Assembly (NCBI GenBank): GCA_900542875.1
Contig: UQPH01000043.1
Location: forward strand, 1-9,450
Reading direction: 5' to 3'
DNA length: 9,450 nt
Source: an uncultured Eubacterium sp.
GTDB taxonomy: Bacteria > Bacillota > Clostridia > Oscillospirales > Acutalibacteraceae
Shown: positions 5,555 to 9,450 of the stretch, in pieces
Layout of the letters: each line of letters opens with the position of its first letter
Position numbering within the stretch: position 1 is the first letter of the stretch
Position numbers and translations under genes: made by a program
Notes under the pieces: model-generated
The model's input: the letters and a program-made list of their open reading frames with translations, nothing else
Databases searched by the model: none
Told to the model about the DNA's origin: nothing

Positions 5555-5905
5555 ATGGAAAAGTTTATTAAAAATATCGAGCACGAAAAGGTACAGAAAC
5601 TTACTGATTTGGTATCTGCCGAAAAGGGTCAGGTCGTAAGTAAAACATTGGCACAGAATAAGGCAGTTTCGATTACTGTTTTCGCTTTTTCAAAAGGTGA
5701 GGAAATCGCAACTCATGATTCGACAGGCGACGCTATGGTCAGCGTTCTTGAGGGTGTCGGCGAATTTACCGTCGGCGGAGTTAAGCATACGGTTAAGGCA
5801 GGGGAGTCCCTTGTTATGCCTGCTACGGTACCGCACAGCGTTTATGCTCCCGAGAATTTTAAGTGGCTCTTAACCGTTGTGTTTCCGAATGGTTATGGGG
5901 CATAA
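5555..5905 (+). CDS. Small single-domain cupin protein
   Basis: A 116-residue one-domain cupin (Cupin_2 type beta-barrel), probably cytosolic. The first cupin motif region is GEEIATHDSTGDAMVSVLEGVGEFTVGG (about 48-75), where His54 and Glu69 fit conserved positions but the usual second histidine of HxH is Asp55. The second motif, GESLVMPATVPHSVYAPENF (83-102), holds His94. A metal site from His54/His94 is plausible but thinner than in classical cupins. Such proteins range from isomerases and dioxygenases to sensors, and the function cannot be set from the sequence. It ends just before a bidirectional terminator and forms a single-gene unit divergent from the unknown small gene. Confidence 0.88.
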   Translation: MEKFIKNIEHEKVQKLTDLVSAEKGQVVSKTLAQNKAVSITVFAFSKGEEIATHDSTGDAMVSVLEGVGEFTVGGVKHTVKAGESLVMPATVPHSVYAPENFKWLLTVVFPNGYGA

Positions 5906-5924
5906 AACTTTATAATTTATACAG

Positions 5925-5961
5925 AAAAGCGTCTGCGATTTGAAAGTCACAGACGCTTTTT
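5925..5961. terminator. Bidirectional terminator between the cupin and M23 genes
   Basis: AAAAGCGTCTG (5925-5935) pairs perfectly with CAGACGCTTTT (5950-5960) around a 14 nt loop. A T-run follows on the plus strand for the cupin gene, and TTTT follows on the minus strand for the mfd-M23 unit. It sits in the 68 bp between two convergent stop codons. Confidence 0.88.
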
Positions 5962-5973
5962 CTTCATTTCGGT

Positions 5974-6669
5974 CTATTCTGTCTTACCCATAATGTCCAT
6001 AATGTTTACGCTCTTGCCGTCCAGCGTTGCCGACATATGAAGATGGCTTTCGTCACCGTTTTCGCACGGAACTTTGCCGAGAGTACCCACCTCGTTGCCT
6101 ATATCGACAAAATCGCCCTTTTTAAGCCCTGTTGAGTTAAGACCGCAGTATTTTACCACAAGCGTGCCTCCGTGGTCGATTTCAACGCATAAGCCGTACT
6201 TGCCGTCGGTGTAAACATTCGTTACGAGTCCGTCGTTAATACATTGCACCTTGTCGCCCTCACTGCCTGCAAAGTCAACTGCGGTATGAGCCCTGTAATC
6301 ATTCATCGTTTTGTTATATACGAGCTCCTCGCTGTATCCTTTTACAACCGCTTCGGTGAGAGGATATTTGTAGTAACTTTTGTACGGCGTGTTGTTTTCG
6401 TTTTGCGGCATTGAGGTAGGAACCGTTGTTTGCTCAATCTCGCTGACACTCTGTGCTGTCGTTTCTTCGGTGGTCTCCTCGAGCGTCACGGCGTGCTGTA
6501 CCTCCGTTGTTTCGACTATTGTGGTTGCTTCGTTCACGGCGTTGTTCTTTTCCTTATGAGAGGAGGAAAAATATACTATAAGACCCAGTGAAATAATGCA
6601 AAGACATATAACCGAAAATAGAGCCTTGATGTTTTTGTTTTCTTTGTTTTTGGAATTTGATGTAGACAT
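5974..6669 (-). CDS. Membrane-anchored M23 (LytM) peptidase, SpoIIQ-like
   Basis: A 231-residue single-pass membrane protein with an outside M23/LytM domain. Order: a short basic cytosolic stretch (1-15), one membrane segment (about 16-34), a low-complexity linker rich in Thr and Glu (48-85), then the LytM domain (about 103-223). Zinc-ligand motifs are complete: HTAVD (His128, Asp132) and SHLHM (His209, His211). This layout, and the sequence YPLTEAVVKGYSEELVYNKTMNDYRAH before the first motif, resemble SpoIIQ, the forespore partner of SpoIIIAH in the engulfment channel. Bacillus SpoIIQ is degenerate at the zinc site, while clostridial forms can keep it. A vegetative endopeptidase is the alternative. 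The ATG at 6669 is preferred over GTG at 6678 because GAGGTG (6681-6676) lies 6 nt upstream of it. It follows mfd by 41 bp, and its ribosome binding site is inside a hairpin. Confidence 0.85.
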   Translation of the reverse strand: MSTSNSKNKENKNIKALFSVICLCIISLGLIVYFSSSHKEKNNAVNEATTIVETTEVQHAVTLEETTEETTAQSVSEIEQTTVPTSMPQNENNTPYKSYYKYPLTEAVVKGYSEELVYNKTMNDYRAHTAVDFAGSEGDKVQCINDGLVTNVYTDGKYGLCVEIDHGGTLVVKYCGLNSTGLKKGDFVDIGNEVGTLGKVPCENGDESHLHMSATLDGKSVNIMDIMGKTE

Positions 6670-6675
6670 ATTAAA

Positions 6676-6703
6676 CACCTCGATTAAAGTATTAACCGAG
6701 GTG
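6676..6703 (-). promoter_or_regulatory. Stem-loop masking the M23 gene ribosome binding site
   Basis: CACCTCGATTAA (6676-6687) and TTAACCGAGGTG (6692-6703) form a 12 bp stem with one wobble or mismatch and a 4 nt loop. In the minus-strand transcript the downstream arm contains GAGGTG, the Shine-Dalgarno sequence of the M23 gene, paired with CACCTC of the upstream arm. It starts just after the mfd stop. Only TTTAAT follows the stem, so it is a poor intrinsic terminator. It could be a translational switch, a weak attenuator or an RNA processing site. Confidence 0.6.
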
Positions 6704-6710
6704 CCTTGAA

Positions 6711-9450
6711 TTATTCATTTTCGCCTTTTGTTGAGTCATCGAGAAGCATTAGCGTGTCTCTTACACAGCCGATTGTATCGCCGCCGATTGTTTCAACGGA
6801 GATGAAGGTCTTTTTGCCTGAATTAAGTTTTGCTCTTCCACGCATTTTTTCGTTTAGAGCAATTAGATATTCGGGTTTTATGTCGTTTATGAAAAATCTT
6901 ACAGCCGAGCCGATTTGCCTTATTTCATAAATTCCGAGTTTTTGCGCAACATTTCTCAAAAGCGCAATTTCAACAAGTCCGTAAACAGGAGCCGGCGGAA
7001 CACCGAAACGGTCCGTCAATTCGTCATAGACATCGTTTGCCTGCGAGTCACTCCTGATATTTGCAATCATTTTGTAAATATCGAGTCTCTGCGGAGTGGA
7101 TGAAATGTAATCGTTCGGTATGCTTGCATCAACAGGTAAATCAATAAGACAGTCTTGCTCCTTTTCGTCCGGAACGCTCTCGCCCTTTTCTTCGCTTACC
7201 GCCTGCTCAAGCAGTTTTATATACATATCATAGCCGACGCTTTCCATATGACCGTGCTGTTTGTTTCCGAGCAGTGAGCCTGCACCCCTGATTTCCAAAT
7301 CACGCATTGCAATCTTAAATCCTGCGCCGAACTCGGCGTACTCTCTGATTGCTTCAAGTCGCTTTTGCGCTATGTCGGTTAATTCCTTGCCGCCTGCAAA
7401 GGTGAAGTAAGCATATGCTCTTCTGCTGCTTCTGCCGACTCTGCCCCTGATTTGGTGCAACTGAGCAAGACCGAGTCTGTCTGCGTTTTCTATAATGAGC
7501 GTGTTTACATTCGGTACATCTATACCCGTTTCGATTATGGTTGTGCAGACTAAAATATCTATCTCTGCATTAAGCAGTTTTTGCCACACATCGGAGAGTT
7601 GCTCCTCCGTCATCTGTCCGTGAGCAACGCCGATTGTTGCATCGGGAATGGCTTTTTTTATCTGCATTGCCATATGGTCGATGGTGTTTATGTCATTGTG
7701 CAGATAGTAGCACTGACCGCCTCGTGAAAGTTCTTTTTCCATTGCCTCGAGGAGAATGCCGAAATCGTATTCCATTACATATGTTTGTACGGGCTTTCTG
7801 TCGCCCGGCGCTTCCTCGAGCAGGCTCATATCTCTTATGCCACTCATTGCCATATTAAGCGTTCTCGGTATAGGTGTTGCCGATAGGGTAAGAACATCCA
7901 CTTTCGGAAAACGCTCCTTGATTTTTTCCTTTTGTGCCACGCCGAAGCGTTGCTCCTCGTCTACTATCAGCAGACCCAAATCCTTAAATTTAATATCCGA
8001 ACCGAAGATTCTGTGTGTTCCGACCAACAAGTCCACCTTGCCTAATGCTAAGTCTTTGAGCACTTCTTTTTGCTTGGTGGGAGAGACAAAGCGGCTGAGC
8101 ATTTCTATTCTTACCGGAAATGCCTCCATTCTGTTCTTTGCCGTTCTGAAATGTTGCATTGCAAGCACGGTGGTGGGCACAAGAATTGCACATTGCTTTC
8201 CGTCTCCTATGCACTTAAACGCCGCTCTGAGCGCAACTTCGGTTTTGCCGAAGCCGACATCGCCGCACAGCAGTCTGTCCATAGGTGCACTTCTTTGCAT
8301 ATCGCTTTTTATTTCGTCTATGGAACGAAGTTGATCCTCTGTTTCGTCATATGCAAACCTGAGTTCAAAGTCTCTTTGCATATCTGTGTCTTCTGAGAAA
8401 GCAAAGCCTTTGGTGTTCATTCGCTTTGAGTACAGAGCAATAAGTTCTTTTGCCATATCCTGAAGCGAGGATTTAACCTTTGACTTGGCTTTAGTCCAGT
8501 CGCCGCTGCCGAGCCTGCTTACCTTTACTCTGCTGTCGTCTCTCGGACCTATGTATTTTGATACCAGGTCGAGTTGAGTTACGGGAATATAAAGGGTATC
8601 TCCTTTTGCGTAACTTATCTTAATATAATCTTTTTTTACATTGTCGAGATTAAGTGCGTGAATGCCCTCAAATACGCCGATTCCGTGAATGTTGTGAACA
8701 ATGTAGTCACCGACAGTCAATTCGTCGAGCGAATGGATAGCGTCCTTGGAACTGAAATGCTTGTGCTTTTTCTTTCCTTGATTAACCTTTCCGTAGGTGA
8801 TAAGAGCGAATTTGCAGGCGCTGATTTGAAATCCCGCAGTAGCCGTTCCCGAAAGAACCGTTATCATACCGTGCTGAAATTCTTCGGGCGGATTTTCGAG
8901 GAACACGGCATTGTAACCCTGCTCGCTTAAATCATACGCAAGAGCCTTTGCCGAGCGGGAAGTGCCTGCCATAATGCACACGGCGTAATTCGTTTTTATA
9001 AGAGGAAAAAGTTCGTCTTTGAGTTGGCTGAGCGTTCCGCTCCAAATGTTAAATGTCTGACACTTAAAAGTGGCAAGATGTCCTATCGGAGTGTCAAAAC
9101 TGCCTCTAGGGAATGAGTCGAGATAAACAGCTTTTCTTTCTTCGTATTGGGTGCAAAGTTCTGTAAAATCGAGGTTAAACTTGTCTATGCCTTTACATAT
9201 TATGCCATCTTCGAGAAGCCATTTAATGTCTTCAAGCATAAGTCTGTTTTGGTTCTCCGTGCGTTCCTTGCATCTACCGCTTTCCAGCACAAAAAGCAAA
9301 TCGGACGGATAGTCAAACAGTCCGTTGCTCTCGTATGCAAGGGGAAGATATTTATCATTGCACCTGAGTGACAAACCCTGCTTTAATCTGTCGGAGTCGG
9401 CATAAAGTTTTTCTCTCGCTTTAATCGCTTTGCCTTTGAGAGAGAATGCA
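6711..9450 (-). CDS. mfd: Transcription-repair coupling factor Mfd, N-terminus cut by window edge
   Basis: Superfamily 2 DNA translocase that pushes stalled RNA polymerase off damaged template and recruits UvrA for nucleotide excision repair; cytosolic. The visible 912 residues stay open to the right edge. About 235 N-terminal residues (the UvrB-like part) are missing, judged from the Walker A position against the usual ~1150-1180 residue protein. Order in the fragment: remaining UvrB-like and D3 regions (1-235), CarD-like RNA polymerase-interaction domain (about 241-300, DELTVGDYIVHNIHGIGVFEG), helicase Walker A GDVGFGKT (396-403), DEEQ (497-500), SATPIPRT (523-530), the arginine-finger/TRG region QIRGRVGRSSRRAYAYF (666-682), and the C-terminal TRCF domain (about 775-890). 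All motor motifs are intact. Start lies outside the window; the first in-frame TTG at 9374 is not a real start. Confidence 0.97.
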   Translation of the reverse strand, partial: AFSLKGKAIKAREKLYADSDRLKQGLSLRCNDKYLPLAYESNGLFDYPSDLLFVLESGRCKERTENQNRLMLEDIKWLLEDGIICKGIDKFNLDFTELCTQYEERKAVYLDSFPRGSFDTPIGHLATFKCQTFNIWSGTLSQLKDELFPLIKTNYAVCIMAGTSRSAKALAYDLSEQGYNAVFLENPPEEFQHGMITVLSGTATAGFQISACKFALITYGKVNQGKKKHKHFSSKDAIHSLDELTVGDYIVHNIHGIGVFEGIHALNLDNVKKDYIKISYAKGDTLYIPVTQLDLVSKYIGPRDDSRVKVSRLGSGDWTKAKSKVKSSLQDMAKELIALYSKRMNTKGFAFSEDTDMQRDFELRFAYDETEDQLRSIDEIKSDMQRSAPMDRLLCGDVGFGKTEVALRAAFKCIGDGKQCAILVPTTVLAMQHFRTAKNRMEAFPVRIEMLSRFVSPTKQKEVLKDLALGKVDLLVGTHRIFGSDIKFKDLGLLIVDEEQRFGVAQKEKIKERFPKVDVLTLSATPIPRTLNMAMSGIRDMSLLEEAPGDRKPVQTYVMEYDFGILLEAMEKELSRGGQCYYLHNDINTIDHMAMQIKKAIPDATIGVAHGQMTEEQLSDVWQKLLNAEIDILVCTTIIETGIDVPNVNTLIIENADRLGLAQLHQIRGRVGRSSRRAYAYFTFAGGKELTDIAQKRLEAIREYAEFGAGFKIAMRDLEIRGAGSLLGNKQHGHMESVGYDMYIKLLEQAVSEEKGESVPDEKEQDCLIDLPVDASIPNDYISSTPQRLDIYKMIANIRSDSQANDVYDELTDRFGVPPAPVYGLVEIALLRNVAQKLGIYEIRQIGSAVRFFINDIKPEYLIALNEKMRGRAKLNSGKKTFISVETIGGDTIGCVRDTLMLLDDSTKGENE

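Noticed and set aside
7756..8334. Plus-strand open frame of 192 codons
   Set aside because: Antisense to the helicase core of mfd; an effect of the codon usage of the real gene, with Ser/Cys/Leu-rich nonsense composition.
1..9450. CRISPR array, defence island, transposon or other new multi-gene system
   Set aside because: No spaced direct repeats, transposase, integrase or defence domains were seen. The genes are housekeeping or single small units with separate promoters and terminators.

Overview
This 9.45 kb window reads as chromosomal DNA of a Gram-positive member of the Firmicutes, most likely an anaerobic Clostridia/Oscillospirales-type endospore former. The signs are AT-rich intergenic regions with strong sigma-A-type promoters, AGGAG-type ribosome binding sites before nearly every gene, the overall gene set, and a SpoIIQ-like membrane-anchored M23 protein. 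The species cannot be named from the sequence. It is gene-dense: no gap exceeds about 165 bp, and no tRNA, rRNA, insertion sequence, phage gene or CRISPR array was seen.

Layout. (1) 1-2346, minus strand: glycerol kinase (glpK) followed 64 bp later by an Ldh2-family malate/L-lactate-type dehydrogenase that runs off the left edge. The two are probably one transcript, started by a promoter at about 2377-2405. (2) 2451-2743, minus: a stand-alone acyl carrier protein gene (acpP) with its own near-consensus promoter and strong terminator. (3) 2874-4215, plus: aroE and aroK, overlapping by 8 bp, two steps of the shikimate pathway (shikimate dehydrogenase, then shikimate kinase). The aroE and acpP promoters diverge and appear to overlap. 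(4) 4271-5244, plus: a single-gene unit with a very strong promoter, a polysaccharide/teichoic-acid-export type ABC permease and a terminator, with no ATPase partner beside it. (5) 5243-5961: a 67-codon unknown small gene (minus) and a small cupin gene (plus), divergent around a 108 bp spacer holding a perfect 10+10 bp inverted repeat. Bidirectional terminators flank the pair. (6) 5974-9450, minus: mfd, the transcription-repair coupling factor, N-terminus off the right edge, followed 41 bp downstream by the SpoIIQ-like M23 gene. A 12 bp stem-loop in that gap contains the M23 gene's Shine-Dalgarno sequence.

Most of the window is ordinary housekeeping and no clear new multi-gene system was found. 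The points most worth a second look are regulatory or contextual: the Shine-Dalgarno-masking hairpin between mfd and the M23 gene, the inverted repeat between the small gene and the cupin gene, the overlapping acpP/aroE promoters, the orphan permease, the GlpK that lacks the Firmicutes HPr-phosphorylation loop, and a rise in GC at the extreme left edge.
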